Below the pieces are notes generated by a model. That model did not search any database and was not told the DNA's origin. It was given only the letters and a program-made list of their open reading frames with translations. This document shows positions 25,984 to 35,595 of a stretch of DNA of 64,000 nt, piece by piece. The translations under genes were made by a program, and so were the position numbers. Where the stretch lies: the NCBI RefSeq assembly GCF_003201855.1, contig NZ_QJKI01000010.1, forward strand, positions 48,769 through 112,768. Reading direction: 5' to 3'. This stretch comes from Rivihabitans pingtungensis. GTDB taxonomy: Bacteria > Pseudomonadota > Gammaproteobacteria > Burkholderiales > Aquaspirillaceae. The stretch's first letter is position 1; each line of letters starts with the position of its first letter.

Positions 25984-27267
25984 TTACATCATGCCCAGGG
26001 TGCGCGGCAACCACAGCGACACTGCCGGAATATAGGTGACAATACCCAGGAACACGATCATGGTCAGCAGCCACGGCCACACGGCCTTGGTCAGCTCGGT
26101 GATGCCCATCTTGGTGATGCCCGAAGCCACGTACAGGTTCAGGCCCACCGGCGGATGGCACATGCCTACTTCCATATTCACGGTGATCAGGATGCCAAAG
26201 TGCACCGGGTCGATGCCCAGGCTTTGCGCCACCGGAAACAGAATCGGCGCAAAGATCAGCACGATGGACGACGGCTCCATCACATTGCCGGCCAGCAGCA
26301 ACAGAATATTCACCATCAGCAGGAAGCTGATTGGGCCCAGGCCCATGTCCAGCAGCCAGGCGGCCATGCTTTGCGGGATGTTCTCACTGGTCATCAGGAA
26401 GGAGAACAGCACGGCATTGGTGATGATGTACAGCAACATCGCGCTCATCGACGCCGAATCCAGCAGCACCTTGGGCACTTGCTTGAGGGTCATGTCCTTG
26501 TAGACAAACACCGCGACGATAAAGGCGTACACAGCAGACATGGCGGCGGCTTCGGTCGGGGTGAAGATGCCGGAGTAAATCCCGCCAATCACCACCACGA
26601 TCAACAGCAAGCCCCACACGCTCTCACGCAAGGCCTTGGCGCGCTGGCCCCAGCTGGCCTTGGCCAGACGCGGGTAGTTGTACTTGCGCGCCCGATACCA
26701 GGTGGTCAGGCCCAGCAGGCCCGCCAGCATCAGGCCCGGCACCACGCCGGCCATGAACAGCTGGCCCACCGAGGTGTTGGTGGCCACCGAATACATCACC
26801 ATCACGATGGACGGCGGAATCAGGATGCCCAGTGCGCCCGAGGTGGTGATCACCCCCGCGCCAAAGCTATTGGGGAAGCCTTGCTTGACCATGGCCGGCA
26901 GCAGGATGGAGCCAATCGCCACCACGGTGGCCGGGCTGGAGCCCGACACAGCGGCAAACAGCGCGCAGGCCATCACACCCGCCAGACCCAGGCCGCCGTG
27001 CCAGTGGCCCACCATCGCCGTGGCAAAGTTGATCATCCGCCGCGCCACGCCGCCGTGGGTGAGGAAGTTGCCGGCCAGAATAAAGAACGGAATCGCCATG
27101 ATCTCGAACTTCTCGATGCCGGTGAACAGCTTGAGCGCCACCGACTCGATGGGAATATCGGTCATGGTGAAGAAGAACGTCAGCACCGTCAGACCGAGCG
27201 AGATGGAAATCGGCATCCCGGTCAGCATCAGAACGATGAGCAGAGTAAAGATGATCAGCGTGCTCAT
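25984..27267 (-). CDS. dctM: TRAP transporter large permease DctM
   Basis: A 427-residue inner-membrane protein, the large transport subunit of a tripartite ATP-independent periplasmic transporter that uses the sodium gradient. It has about twelve hydrophobic segments; typical stretches are LTVLTFFFTMTDIP, AIPFFILAGNFLTHGG and FGAGVITTSGALGILIPPS. Start and dctQ stop share one base (TAATG), so translation is coupled. The cargo is probably a C4-dicarboxylate, judged from the DctP type. Confidence 0.94.
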   Translation of the reverse strand: MSTLIIFTLLIVLMLTGMPISISLGLTVLTFFFTMTDIPIESVALKLFTGIEKFEIMAIPFFILAGNFLTHGGVARRMINFATAMVGHWHGGLGLAGVMACALFAAVSGSSPATVVAIGSILLPAMVKQGFPNSFGAGVITTSGALGILIPPSIVMVMYSVATNTSVGQLFMAGVVPGLMLAGLLGLTTWYRARKYNYPRLAKASWGQRAKALRESVWGLLLIVVVIGGIYSGIFTPTEAAAMSAVYAFIVAVFVYKDMTLKQVPKVLLDSASMSAMLLYIITNAVLFSFLMTSENIPQSMAAWLLDMGLGPISFLLMVNILLLLAGNVMEPSSIVLIFAPILFPVAQSLGIDPVHFGILITVNMEVGMCHPPVGLNLYVASGITKMGITELTKAVWPWLLTMIVFLGIVTYIPAVSLWLPRTLGMM

Positions 27268-27884
27268 TATTTGCCCTCCCGTTTGTCGTGCGCCACGCCA
27301 TGCGGGTGCAGGTTGTCGTCCATGGCGAACCAGTTGATGTCGTCAGTCTGGTCGTCCATGCCTTCCACGTGGCTGTGGTCGTGCTTGGGCAGCTCGCCGG
27401 TGCGGATAAAGCTGAAGGTCACTTGCAGGAAGCGGAAGCACATCAGATACGAACCGCAGGGCACGGCCAGGTACACCAGCCACATCGGCAGCTCAAGGTC
27501 GGCCGAGGTTTGTTCGGTGTGGGCGATTTCCCACACGAAGTTGGCGCCCAGGGTGCCAATGATTGCGGTGAACAGCGCGCCGGCGCACAGGCCAAACACG
27601 ATGAACTTGGCGCGGGTGTTGTCCTGCATGCGGTTGATCAGCACGTCAACGCCGACGTGAATGCCGGTGCGCACGCCGTAAGCGGCGCCGAATTTGGCCA
27701 TCCACACAAACATGTAGATGCACAATTCCTGCGCCCAGGACAGGTGAATGTGTTGCAGATACGGCTGAAGCGCCTCAATGCCCATCCCGTAGCGGTGAAT
27801 CACCGCCACAAAGATCAGCAAGGTCGCCGCCGCCATCAGAGCGCCAATCAGCCACTCTTCAAGATGGTCAAGAAAGCGGAGCAT
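27267..27884 (-). CDS. dctQ: TRAP transporter small permease DctQ
   Basis: A 205-residue membrane subunit with four predicted helices that pairs with DctM. The LEEWLIGALMAAATLLIFVAV opening, the WAQELCIYMFVWMAKFGAAY segment and GIHVGVDVLI are characteristic. The hydrophilic tail of about 50 residues is His/Asp-rich (KHDHSHVEGMDDQTDD) and longer than usual. It overlaps dctM by one base and lies 113 bases downstream of dctP. Confidence 0.93.
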   Translation of the reverse strand: MLRFLDHLEEWLIGALMAAATLLIFVAVIHRYGMGIEALQPYLQHIHLSWAQELCIYMFVWMAKFGAAYGVRTGIHVGVDVLINRMQDNTRAKFIVFGLCAGALFTAIIGTLGANFVWEIAHTEQTSADLELPMWLVYLAVPCGSYLMCFRFLQVTFSFIRTGELPKHDHSHVEGMDDQTDDINWFAMDDNLHPHGVAHDKREGK

Positions 27885-27997
27885 GGGGAAATCCTCGTGT
27901 CACACGCAAAACAGCCCCCTGCCAGCGCATCAGCGCAGCATGCAGAGTGGCCACGGAGCGCCCACCTGACGCTAGGCCAGGCGGACGATGGCGGGTA

Positions 27998-29005
27998 TTA
28001 CTTGCCTTGGTTGAAGCCGGTTTCTTTGTAGATGGCCTCGATCACGTCCTGGCCAATGCGGCCGGCCATCTTGGCGTGCACCGGGGTCAGTGCTTGCTTG
28101 AGTGCGGCTTTTTCAGCCGGGGTCGGGGTGTAGATGGTGGTCTTGCCAGAAGCCTTGACCTTTTCCAGGTCGCCGTTGTTTTCCTTCTCGGCGATTTGGT
28201 TGGCGTAGACCGTGGCGTCCTTCATGGCGCCGTCCAGCGCGGTGCGCACATCAGCCGGCAGACCGTCCCAGAACTTCTTGTTGACGATCACGGCATAGCC
28301 CAGATAACCGTGGTTGGTCAGGCTCATGTGCTTTTGCACTTCGTGCATCTTCTGGGTGTAGAAGTTGGACACCGGGTTTTCGGTGCCGTCCACCACGCCG
28401 GTTTGCAGCGCCTGGTACACTTCCGAGAAGGCCATCACCTGCGGAATCGCGCCCAGCGAGCGGACTTCTTCTTCCAGCACCTTGGACGACTGGATGCGCA
28501 GCTTCATGCCCTTGAAGTCAGCCGGGTTTTTCAGCGGCTTGTTGGCGGAGAATTGCTTGAAACCGTTGTCCCAGAAGGCCAGGCCCTTGATGCCCTTGCT
28601 GTCCAGCTTGCCCAGCAGTTGCTGGCCGATCGGGCCTTGGGTGACCTTGTGCAGTTCTTTGTAGTCGTCAAAGATGTACGGCAGGTCGAACACTTCAAAT
28701 TCTTTCACGCCCAGCGGGCCGAATTTGGCCAGCGACGGAGCCAGCATCTGCACGGCGCCCAGTTGCAGCGCTTCCAGTTCTTCCTTGTCCTTGTACAGCT
28801 GGCTGTTCGGGTACACCTGCACCTTCACCTTGCCCTTGGTGCGCTCTTCGGCCAGTTTCTTGAAGTATTCTGCGGCCTTGCCCTTCGGCGTATCGACAGC
28901 CACCACATGGCTGAACTTGATGACGATTTCGCCAGCGGCGTGCGCCACCACCGACGACAGACCCAGGGCAGCGCCCACCAGCACAGCGGCAAGTTTCAGT
29001 TTCAT
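27998..29005 (-). CDS. dctP: TRAP transporter solute-binding protein DctP
   Basis: A 335-residue periplasmic binding protein. The signal peptide KLKLAAVLVGAALGLSSVVAHA is followed by the mature start AGEIVIKFSHVVAVDTPKG. KVKVQVYPNSQLYKDKEELEALQLG and KLRIQSSKVLEEEVRSLGAIPQVMAFSEVYQALQTGVVDG carry the ligand-binding arginine and family signature, close to C4-dicarboxylate (malate/succinate/fumarate) binders. An aggagaaa site precedes the start at 29005. It is transcribed first and is likely the most abundant subunit. Confidence 0.94.
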   Translation of the reverse strand: MKLKLAAVLVGAALGLSSVVAHAAGEIVIKFSHVVAVDTPKGKAAEYFKKLAEERTKGKVKVQVYPNSQLYKDKEELEALQLGAVQMLAPSLAKFGPLGVKEFEVFDLPYIFDDYKELHKVTQGPIGQQLLGKLDSKGIKGLAFWDNGFKQFSANKPLKNPADFKGMKLRIQSSKVLEEEVRSLGAIPQVMAFSEVYQALQTGVVDGTENPVSNFYTQKMHEVQKHMSLTNHGYLGYAVIVNKKFWDGLPADVRTALDGAMKDATVYANQIAEKENNGDLEKVKASGKTTIYTPTPAEKAALKQALTPVHAKMAGRIGQDVIEAIYKETGFNQGK

Positions 29006-29111
29006 CTCGATTTCTCCTCGACCTATTGTTTGACGTTCACGGACACGGAAGCCGTGCGTACCCGAACAATAGGCAAACTCAAGACGCCCCGCCATTGGGG
29101 GATTCCGCATC

Positions 29112-29123
29112 AGGGTAAACCCT
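29112..29123 (-). promoter_or_regulatory. Inverted repeat upstream of dctP
   Basis: agggt-aa-accct is a perfect dyad about 107 bases before the dctP start, within an AT-rich stretch (taatataaaat). It could bind a regulator of the transporter. No cognate regulator gene is adjacent. Confidence 0.35.
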
Positions 29124-29167
29124 AATATAAAATGCCATGGCGGCGGTCCGCTGTTTTAGCCGAACTA

Positions 29168-29280
29168 AGAGCCGCTCACAAAACCCCCTGGCGTTGTTGT
29201 GTGACCTTGTCGTACTTCTTGTACTGCCTGCGGTCACACGCCTAGCCAGGACCGCTTCGCTGGGTTTTGTTAGCGGCTCT
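29168..29280. repeat. Full-length ~113-bp palindromic repeat, copy 3
   Basis: The clearest copy. Outer arms agagccgctcacaaaaccc and gggttttgttagcggctct pair over 19 positions with few mismatches. Inner arms cctggc/gccagg and gtgtgacc/ggtcacac follow, and the tip is gtacttcttgtac. It ends three bases before the complement of the methyltransferase stop codon. Confidence 0.92.
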
Positions 29281-29283
29281 AAA

Positions 29284-30093
29284 TCACGGTTTGCGCGCGC
29301 ACAACCGCACCGCCAGATACTGAAAATCCACCTCCGGGCGTGCTTCCAGCGCGGCAAACTCCGCCAGCAAAGCCTGTTCATCGGCCTCGCTCACTCGCCC
29401 GGCGCGCTTGAGGCTGTCCGCGCCAGACAGCAATAAATCGCGGGTGTAGCGCAACAAGCCCAGCCGACGCTGCGGCGTCTGCCGGCTGGAGACAATCGGC
29501 AATGGCGTGACGCAGATTTCCGTCAGCCCCGCCGCCTGCGCCAATGCCGCCAATTGCTGGCCAATAAACGGATCCGCCCCGGATTGGCGCTGCACCGCGT
29601 TGAACTGCGCCCACCAATCTTCAATCAGAGGATTGTGCGGAAAAAACCGAAAAGTGCTGTTGTCCACCTCAGTCAGAATCACCCGCCCGCCGGGCTTCAG
29701 CACGCGCACCATCTCGGCCAGAATCTGAGCCGGCTCGGGCACATGCTCCAGCACCCAAATGGTCAGCGCCGCATCAAACTGCGCCGCCGCCAGCGGCAGG
29801 CGCTCCGCCCGCGCGCGGGTCAAGCGCACCTGACCATCGGCCCGCGCCGCGCGCAAATGCTCCGCCGCCGCCGCCAGATGGCTGGGGCTTTGGTCGATGG
29901 CGTGTATTTGCATATGCGGCCAGCGCATCAATAACTGACGGGTTTGCGCCCCCACCCCGCAGCCCACTTCCAGCAGGGTGCGCACATCGGCCAAATCCAG
30001 GCCGCCAAACACCACCGACGCCAGCGCGTCGGCCTGCGCCAGCAAGCGGGCTTGCTCGCTGGCGGAAAAACCGTGGATATATGTAGAGGACAT
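29284..30093 (-). CDS. Class I SAM-dependent methyltransferase
   Basis: A 269-residue soluble protein with a Rossmann-type methyltransferase core. Motif I LLEVGCGVGAQTRQLL lies near residue 42, motif II IHAIDQSP, motif post-II ALTIWVLEHVPEP and motif III VLKPGGRVILTEVD. It is in the UbiE/Methyltransf_11 class; the substrate is unknown and no pathway genes adjoin it. Repeat copies flank it on both sides (29168-29280 downstream; 30281-30344 and 30414-30526 upstream). Confidence 0.85.
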   Translation of the reverse strand: MSSTYIHGFSASEQARLLAQADALASVVFGGLDLADVRTLLEVGCGVGAQTRQLLMRWPHMQIHAIDQSPSHLAAAAEHLRAARADGQVRLTRARAERLPLAAAQFDAALTIWVLEHVPEPAQILAEMVRVLKPGGRVILTEVDNSTFRFFPHNPLIEDWWAQFNAVQRQSGADPFIGQQLAALAQAAGLTEICVTPLPIVSSRQTPQRRLGLLRYTRDLLLSGADSLKRAGRVSEADEQALLAEFAALEARPEVDFQYLAVRLCARKP

Positions 30094-30413
30094 CAGCGTG
30101 CTCGATCTTTAATCAGGAAAAGGCTGCAATATTATACTTATGTCATCGGGATTGGGCGTGAACAATCCGTCAAAGAGTGTGTAGGCGGGAGATTCTGGAA
30201 CACAGGAGATGCTGCGCCTCGCACCGGGCGGACTGTCAGCTTGCAGCCCAGCCAGCATGATGATGGCGCGCAGACGAAAAGCGGCTCACCAACCGTGCCT
30301 GGCGGGCTTGGCAGCACGCCTGACGCGGTTTGGTGAGCCGCGCTGAGCAGAGATGCCGCCGCCGGTACGGCCGGCGAGGCAAACCTGTCAGAAGGGAGGG
30401 CTCAGCGGTGTTT
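30094..30413. other. Intergenic region upstream of the methyltransferase
   Basis: It holds the methyltransferase promoter side (an AT-rich aatattatacttatg near 30130) and a short decayed palindromic repeat at 30281-30344. No gene was recognised. Confidence 0.5.
30281..30344. repeat. Short variant of the palindromic repeat
   Basis: gcggctcaccaa...ttggtgagccgc gives near-perfect 12-base terminal arms with cctggcgggcttggcagcac inside. The inner GTAC tip is missing, as in the copies at 39 and 25841. Confidence 0.6.
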
Positions 30414-30526
30414 AGCGTCGCTCACAAAACTCAGCGAAGCGATCCTGGCTAGGCGTGCGGCCGCAGACAGTACGGGTAGTACGGCAAGGTCGCGCAACGA
30501 CGCCAGGAGAGTTTTGTGAGTGGCGC
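30414..30526. repeat. Full-length ~113-bp palindromic repeat, copy 4
   Basis: agcgtcgctcacaaaactc on the left and gagttttgtgagtggcgct on the right; the tip is gtacgggtagtac. The right arm ends immediately before the tta that encodes the metG stop codon. Confidence 0.9.
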
Positions 30527-32638
30527 TTAACTCACCCGCATCCCCGGCATCGCGCCATCGTCACTATCCAGCAAAAACAGCCCGCTGCCGTCGTCCACGC
30601 CGCTGGCGCACAGAATCATGCCCTGTGACACGCCAAAGCGCATTTTGCGCGGGGCGAGGTTGGCCACCACGATCACCTTGCGGCCGATCAGGCTGGCCGG
30701 GTCGGCGTAGGCTTTGCGGATGCCGGAGAAGATATTGCGCGTTTCGCTGCCCAGATCGACGGTGAATTGCAAGAGCTTGTCCGAGCCGTCCACCAGCTTG
30801 CAGTCCAGCACGGTGGCCACGCGCAAATCCAGCTTGGCGAAATCGTCGATGCCGATGGTGTCGGCAAACGGTTCGACAGCGGCGGCGGTCGGTTTGGCGG
30901 CTTCCACGGTTTGCTTGTTGGCTTCGATCAGCGCCTCGATCTGTTTCGGGTCGATGCGGGTCATCAGGTGCTGGTAAGGCTGGATGGTGTGGCCCAGCAG
31001 CAGTTGGCTGGCGTCTTGCCAGCTCAGCGGGGCGATGTTGAGGAAGGCCTCCACATCGGCGGCCAGCTTGGGCAGCACTGGCTTGAGGTAGATCATCAGC
31101 AGGCGGAAGGCGTTGATCAGCACGGTGCACACTTCGTGCAGACGCGCTTCCTGGCCTTCCTGCTTGGCCAGCTCCCACGGCTTGTTGGCGTCCACATAGG
31201 CGTTGACCTTGTCGGCCAGGCCCATCACCTCGCGCAGCGCGCGGGCGTATTCGCGCGCTTCCAGCGCCTGGGCGATGCTGTCGGCCTGCTGTTGCAGGTG
31301 GGCCAGCAGCGCGGCGCCGGCTTCCAGCTCGCCGGCGTAGCACACCGGGCTGGCCAGCGATGCGGGCTGCGGCAGCGCGGCGGCCAGTTGGCCGGCAAAG
31401 CGCTTGCTGATAAAGCCGGCGGCGCGGCTGGCGATATTGATGAATTTGCCAATCAGGTCGCTGTTGACGCGGGCGACAAAGTCATCCAGCGACAGATCAA
31501 TATCTTCGATCTTGCTGCTGAGCTTGGCGGCGATGTAATAGCGCATCCATTCCGGGTTCAGCCCGCAGTCCAGATAGCTTTGCGCGGTGATGAAGGTGCC
31601 GCGCGACTTGGACATTTTCTGGCCGTCCACGGTCAAAAAGCCGTGGGCAAACACCCCGGTCGGCGTGCGGTAGCCAGAATATTGCAGGGTGGCCGGCCAA
31701 AATAGCGCGTGGAAATACAGGATGTCCTTGCCGATGAAGTGGTACAGCTCGGCGGTGGAGTCAGCCTTGAAGTAGTCGTCAAAGTTCAGGCCGCTGCGTT
31801 CGCACAGATTCTTGAAGCTGGCCATATAGCCAATCGGCGCGTCCAGCCACACATAGAAATACTTGCCCGGCGCATCGGGGATTTCAAAGCCGAAGTACGG
31901 CGCATCGCGCGAGATGTCCCAATCTTGCAGGCCGCCGTCGATCCACTCGTTCATCTTGTTCAGCGACTCGGTTTGCAAGTGCGCCTGGCTGCGGCCGTCG
32001 GCCAGCGTGCTGGCGCCGGCGGTCCACTCGCGCAGGAAGTCGGCGCATTCGCCCAGGCGGAAGAAGAAATGCTCGCTCTCGCGCAGCACCGGCGTGGCGC
32101 CGGACACCGCCGAGTAGGGGTTTTTCAGCTCGGTCGGGCTGTAGGTGGCGCCGCACACCTCGCAGGAGTCGCCGTATTGGTCCTTGGCGCCGCACTTGGG
32201 GCATTCGCCCTTGACGAAGCGGTCGGGCAGGAACATCTGTTTTTCCGGGTCGAACAGCTGCTCGATGGTGCGGCTGACGATCTTGCCGTCGGCTTTCAGC
32301 TTGCGGTAGATGTCGTAGGAATAATGGCGGTTTTCTTCGCTATTGGTGCTGTAATAGTTGTCGTAGCCGATGTGAAAGCCGGTGAAGTCGCGCAGGTGCT
32401 CGGCGTGCACGCGCTCGATCAGCGCCTCGGGGGTGACGCCGTCTTTCTCGGCTTTGAGCATGATCGGCGTGCCATGGGTGTCGTCGGCGCAGACATAATG
32501 GCAGTCGTGGCCGCGCATTTTTTGAAAGCGCACCCAGATGTCAGTCTGGATATGCTCGACCATATGGCCAAGGTGGATGGCGCCGTTTGCGTAGGGCAGG
32601 GCGCTGGTCACAAGAATCTGGCGTTTCTGGGCAGTCAT
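30527..32638 (-). CDS. metG: Methionyl-tRNA synthetase
   Basis: A 703-residue class I aminoacyl-tRNA synthetase that charges tRNA-Met. The HIGH-type motif lies in [18 protein letters not shown] near residue 15. A zinc knuckle [21 protein letters not shown] lies near 146-166, with KMSKSRGT further on. The C-terminal EMAP-like tRNA-binding and dimerisation domain ([16 protein letters not shown]) is present. The start at 32638 ([19 protein letters not shown]) was chosen on family length; the frame continues upstream only as antisense to apbC. It is divergent from apbC. Confidence 0.97.
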   Translation of the reverse strand: MTAQKRQILVTSALPYANGAIHLGHMVEHIQTDIWVRFQKMRGHDCHYVCADDTHGTPIMLKAEKDGVTPEALIERVHAEHLRDFTGFHIGYDNYYSTNSEENRHYSYDIYRKLKADGKIVSRTIEQLFDPEKQMFLPDRFVKGECPKCGAKDQYGDSCEVCGATYSPTELKNPYSAVSGATPVLRESEHFFFRLGECADFLREWTAGASTLADGRSQAHLQTESLNKMNEWIDGGLQDWDISRDAPYFGFEIPDAPGKYFYVWLDAPIGYMASFKNLCERSGLNFDDYFKADSTAELYHFIGKDILYFHALFWPATLQYSGYRTPTGVFAHGFLTVDGQKMSKSRGTFITAQSYLDCGLNPEWMRYYIAAKLSSKIEDIDLSLDDFVARVNSDLIGKFINIASRAAGFISKRFAGQLAAALPQPASLASPVCYAGELEAGAALLAHLQQQADSIAQALEAREYARALREVMGLADKVNAYVDANKPWELAKQEGQEARLHEVCTVLINAFRLLMIYLKPVLPKLAADVEAFLNIAPLSWQDASQLLLGHTIQPYQHLMTRIDPKQIEALIEANKQTVEAAKPTAAAVEPFADTIGIDDFAKLDLRVATVLDCKLVDGSDKLLQFTVDLGSETRNIFSGIRKAYADPASLIGRKVIVVANLAPRKMRFGVSQGMILCASGVDDGSGLFLLDSDDGAMPGMRVS

Positions 32639-32716
32639 GGGATTCCGAATCTTGTAAAAAGCAGTAAAAGCCCTATTGTAACAAGTTGACCCGCCACACC
32701 CAATGGAACCTCCAGC

Positions 32717-33844
32717 ATGAATCTGATCAAAACCCTGTTTGGCGGCGGCAGCGCCGCCGTCAGCCCCGAACAGGTGACTGAACATCTGAAATCCTGCCTC
32801 GACCCCAACACCGGCAAGGATCTGGTCAGCGCCAAGGCCATCAAAAACCTCAAGATCGACGGCGGTCGCGTCAGCCTGGACGTGGTGCTGGGCTACCCTG
32901 CGCGCTCGCAGTGGGCGGCGCTGGCCGAGCAGGTGCGCGCGCATCTGCTCACCCTGGCCGGGGTGACTGACGCCGAAGTCAACGTCAGCAGCCAGATTGT
33001 CGCCCACGCCGCCCAGCGTGGCGTGGCGCTGTTGCCCGGCGTGAAAAACATCATCGCCATTGCCTCGGGCAAAGGCGGGGTGGGCAAGTCCACCACCACG
33101 GTGAACCTGGCGCTGGCGCTGGCCGCCGAAGGCGCGCGGGTGGGCATTCTCGACGCCGACATCTACGGCCCCTCGCAACCCCTGCTGCTGGGCCTGCAAG
33201 GCCGCCGCCCGGAATCGCCGGACAATAAATCGCTGCTGCCGCTGGAAAGCCTGGGCGTGCAGAGCATGTCGATCGGCTATCTGGTGGACGACGATCAGGC
33301 GATGATCTGGCGTGGGCCGATGGTCAGCCAGGCGTTGCAACAGCTGCTGAACGACACCCGCTGGGACAATCTGGACTATCTGCTGATCGACATGCCGCCG
33401 GGCACTGGCGATGTGCAACTGACGCTGTCGCAAAAAATCCCGGTGACCGGCGCAGTGATTGTCACCACCCCGCAGGACATCGCCCTCCTGGACGCCAAGA
33501 AGGGCCTGAAGATGTTCGAGAAGGTCGGCGTGCCGATTCTGGGTCTGGTGGAAAACATGAGCGTGCATATCTGCTCGAACTGCGGTCACGCCGAGCCAAT
33601 TTTTGGTGAGGGTGGAGCGGCAAAAATGGCCGAGCAATACGGGGTGACCGTGCTGGGCCAGCTGCCGCTGGATTTGTCCATCCGCTTGAGCGCCGACCAG
33701 GGCAAGCCCAGCGTGGCGGCCGAGCCGGATGGCGAAATCGCCCGCCGTTATCAGGCGATTGCCCGGCAGGTGGCGATTCGGGTGGCGGAACGGGCGCGAG
33801 ATTTTTCTTCGCGCATTCCCAAGATTGTGATTCAAAATACCTGA
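32717..33844 (+). CDS. apbC: Iron-sulfur carrier ATPase ApbC/Mrp
   Basis: A 375-residue P-loop protein of the Mrp/NBP35 family that carries and delivers [4Fe-4S] clusters. An N-terminal MIP18-like domain (to about residue 100) precedes the deviant Walker [51 protein letters not shown] and the cluster-binding CSNCGH (about residue 286) follow. Divergent metG-apbC pairing is common in proteobacteria. Confidence 0.95.
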   Translation: MNLIKTLFGGGSAAVSPEQVTEHLKSCLDPNTGKDLVSAKAIKNLKIDGGRVSLDVVLGYPARSQWAALAEQVRAHLLTLAGVTDAEVNVSSQIVAHAAQRGVALLPGVKNIIAIASGKGGVGKSTTTVNLALALAAEGARVGILDADIYGPSQPLLLGLQGRRPESPDNKSLLPLESLGVQSMSIGYLVDDDQAMIWRGPMVSQALQQLLNDTRWDNLDYLLIDMPPGTGDVQLTLSQKIPVTGAVIVTTPQDIALLDAKKGLKMFEKVGVPILGLVENMSVHICSNCGHAEPIFGEGGAAKMAEQYGVTVLGQLPLDLSIRLSADQGKPSVAAEPDGEIARRYQAIARQVAIRVAERARDFSSRIPKIVIQNT

Positions 33845-33873
33845 AATATTTTGCGCGATGAGCGCAAGCGAAT

Positions 33874-33901
33874 AAAAAACCGCCAGTGATGGCGGTTTTT
33901 T
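33874..33901 (+). terminator. Bidirectional terminator between apbC and the HDOD gene
   Basis: aaaaaccgcc pairs with ggcggttttt around agtgat, with A and T tracts on the two flanks, between convergent genes. A smaller hairpin ttgcgc-gatga-gcgcaa lies just before it (33851-33867). Confidence 0.9.
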
Positions 33902-33931
33902 ATTTTGGCGGATATTTTTACTGGGGCCGGT

Positions 33932-34804
33932 TTATTCGGGCAAATGCTGGCGCCCCATTACCTCGCGCACTGCCTCGGCCACATCCCACACCAACTCGAC
34001 GGCTTCTTTTGGCTGAAAGCCCAGATAGGCCGCCGCCTGACGGCCGCACCACACCCATTCCGGGTCTTCCAGCTCACCCAGAGCATTGCGCGCCGCAGAC
34101 GAGGCAAAAAAGCCCATTGCCGCCAGTGTGCGAATGCTGGGGGCCACCGAGCCGGTGTTGTCGCCAAACAAGGTGGCATCGTGCTGGTGGCGGATCGACA
34201 ACACCAGCTCGTCCGGCATTTTCCAGTGGCGGGTGATCAAGCCGCCCACCATGGCGTGGTGGGTGCCATAGCGGAAGTATTCCAGCTTGGTGGACGGCAT
34301 GTTTTCGGCGATGGCGTCCTGCACGGTTTGCTCATAATCCGGATAGTGCAGCATCAGCAGCGGGATGCCGCAATCGCGGAACAGGCCGTACAGATAGGCG
34401 TCTTCTTCTGCCGGGCCGGGGATGCGGCGCGCCACTTGGCGGGCGGCTTCGGCCGTAGTGCGCGACAAGCGCCAGAAGCGTTCGGCCACTTGTGGCGGCA
34501 GCGGAAATGCGCCCGGCGCGGCAATCGCGCAGGCAATGCCCAGCACCCGGCGCACGCCCAGCTTGGTGACCGCCTGCAAGGGGTCGCGCAGGGAGGTATG
34601 CCCGGCTTCCGCCACGCTGTTGGCAGTGCGCAGCACTGAACCACAAATGGCGGGATCGGCGGCGATCAGCGAGGCAACTTCACGCAGATCGTGATCTCGT
34701 TGCACGGCTTCAAACAATCCGGCCAGTACTGCCGGGCACGGTGGCAATACCAGGGCAGTGTCTTCGGGAAGCACATCGGGAACATCCGGAGTGGGGTGCG
34801 ACAT
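33932..34804 (-). CDS. HDOD-domain signalling protein
   Basis: A 290-residue stand-alone HDOD protein. The domain spans about residues 20-215: LPPCPAVLAGLFEAVQRDHDLREVASLIAADPAICGSVLRTANS, TKLGVRRVLGIAC, YLYGLFRDCGIPLLM and THHAMVGGLITRHWKMPDELVLSIRHQHD. HDOD proteins lack the HD-GYP catalytic set and act as adaptors in signalling, motility or stress control. No receiver or output domain is fused, and neighbours give no direct clue. Confidence 0.85.
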   Translation of the reverse strand: MSHPTPDVPDVLPEDTALVLPPCPAVLAGLFEAVQRDHDLREVASLIAADPAICGSVLRTANSVAEAGHTSLRDPLQAVTKLGVRRVLGIACAIAAPGAFPLPPQVAERFWRLSRTTAEAARQVARRIPGPAEEDAYLYGLFRDCGIPLLMLHYPDYEQTVQDAIAENMPSTKLEYFRYGTHHAMVGGLITRHWKMPDELVLSIRHQHDATLFGDNTGSVAPSIRTLAAMGFFASSAARNALGELEDPEWVWCGRQAAAYLGFQPKEAVELVWDVAEAVREVMGRQHLPE

Positions 34805-35151
34805 GTATTTCTCCCTGCGTTTTCAGTTCGGGGCCACGCAGATGGCTGATTCTGTAGAGGCCGGCAAAACCGGCAAGGTGCCATGGATGAATCCAGCCTG
34901 ACACGGGGGCGGCGGAGCCTGGCGGCACTCCGGCGCCAGCTGCTTGGCTGACACAGGAAAGCGCGCAAAAATGCATCTGAACGCCGGATTTTATCGAGGC
35001 GTCCAAGCGTGCCACAGCTGGGGATTTCTCTCAAGCCATCCATCGGACAATTTGACCAAGCATTTGATGTGAATCATGAAACATTTGTCATGGATTGCTG
35101 CATTGGCGTGAACCTTTTACGATAAGACTTTTACTGGAGTGAATTTATCCC
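34805..35151. other. Intergenic region between the divergent HDOD and RNase genes
   Basis: It holds both promoters. A small hairpin gccgg-caaaa-ccggc (34860-34874) lies on the HDOD side. The last ~110 bases before the RNase gene are AT-rich (tttgatgtgaatcatgaaac, acgataagacttttactggag), unlike the GC-rich surroundings. Confidence 0.5.
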
Positions 35152-35595
35152 ATGCTTCGAATTTTCCTGTGCCTTGGCTTGCTGGCCACCGTACCCGCCT
35201 GGGCCCTGCCGGCATGTCCGGATGTGGTGCGCGCTGCCAATGACAAACTGAATCCTCCGGTGCAGGACACCCGCATCCTGGCGGACACCCTGTCCGAGTT
35301 GCAACGCAGCGGCCGCCTGCCGGCAGATCGCTACGTAGACAAGCGCACGGCCCGTGCTGCCGGTTGGACACCGGGCACGCCGTTCAATCAGATTGATGCG
35401 CTTAAGGGTAAGCGCATGGGCGGCGACCGGTTTGCCAATCGCGAGCGGCGCTTGCCGGCCGCCGAATGGACCGAGGCCGACCTTGATTACCGCGGGGGCA
35501 AGCGCAACGCCAAGCGGCTGGTGTTTTCTGCTCGCCAGCGCTTTGTAACCACTGACCATTACCAGACCTTTGTCGAGATTCCAGCATGCCAATAA
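35152..35595 (+). CDS. Secreted barnase-family ribonuclease
   Basis: A 147-residue guanyl-preferring RNase. A Sec signal peptide (about residues 1-19, RIFLCLGLLATVPAWA) leads to export. All catalytic residues known from barnase are present: Glu108 (in TEADLDY), Arg118 and Arg122 (KRNAKRLVF) and His136 (TTDHYQTF). Cys22 and Cys146, near the two ends of the mature protein, could form a disulfide. A barstar-type gene overlaps its 3' end by ten bases, so enzyme and inhibitor are co-expressed. Nutritional RNase or antagonistic toxin are both possible; no delivery domain is fused. Confidence 0.9.
   Translation: MLRIFLCLGLLATVPAWALPACPDVVRAANDKLNPPVQDTRILADTLSELQRSGRLPADRYVDKRTARAAGWTPGTPFNQIDALKGKRMGGDRFANRERRLPAAEWTEADLDYRGGKRNAKRLVFSARQRFVTTDHYQTFVEIPACQ

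Noticed and set aside
32639..33835. Upstream extension of the metG frame
   Set aside because: It is antisense to apbC and gives a synthetase 400 residues too long; the family start is at 32638.
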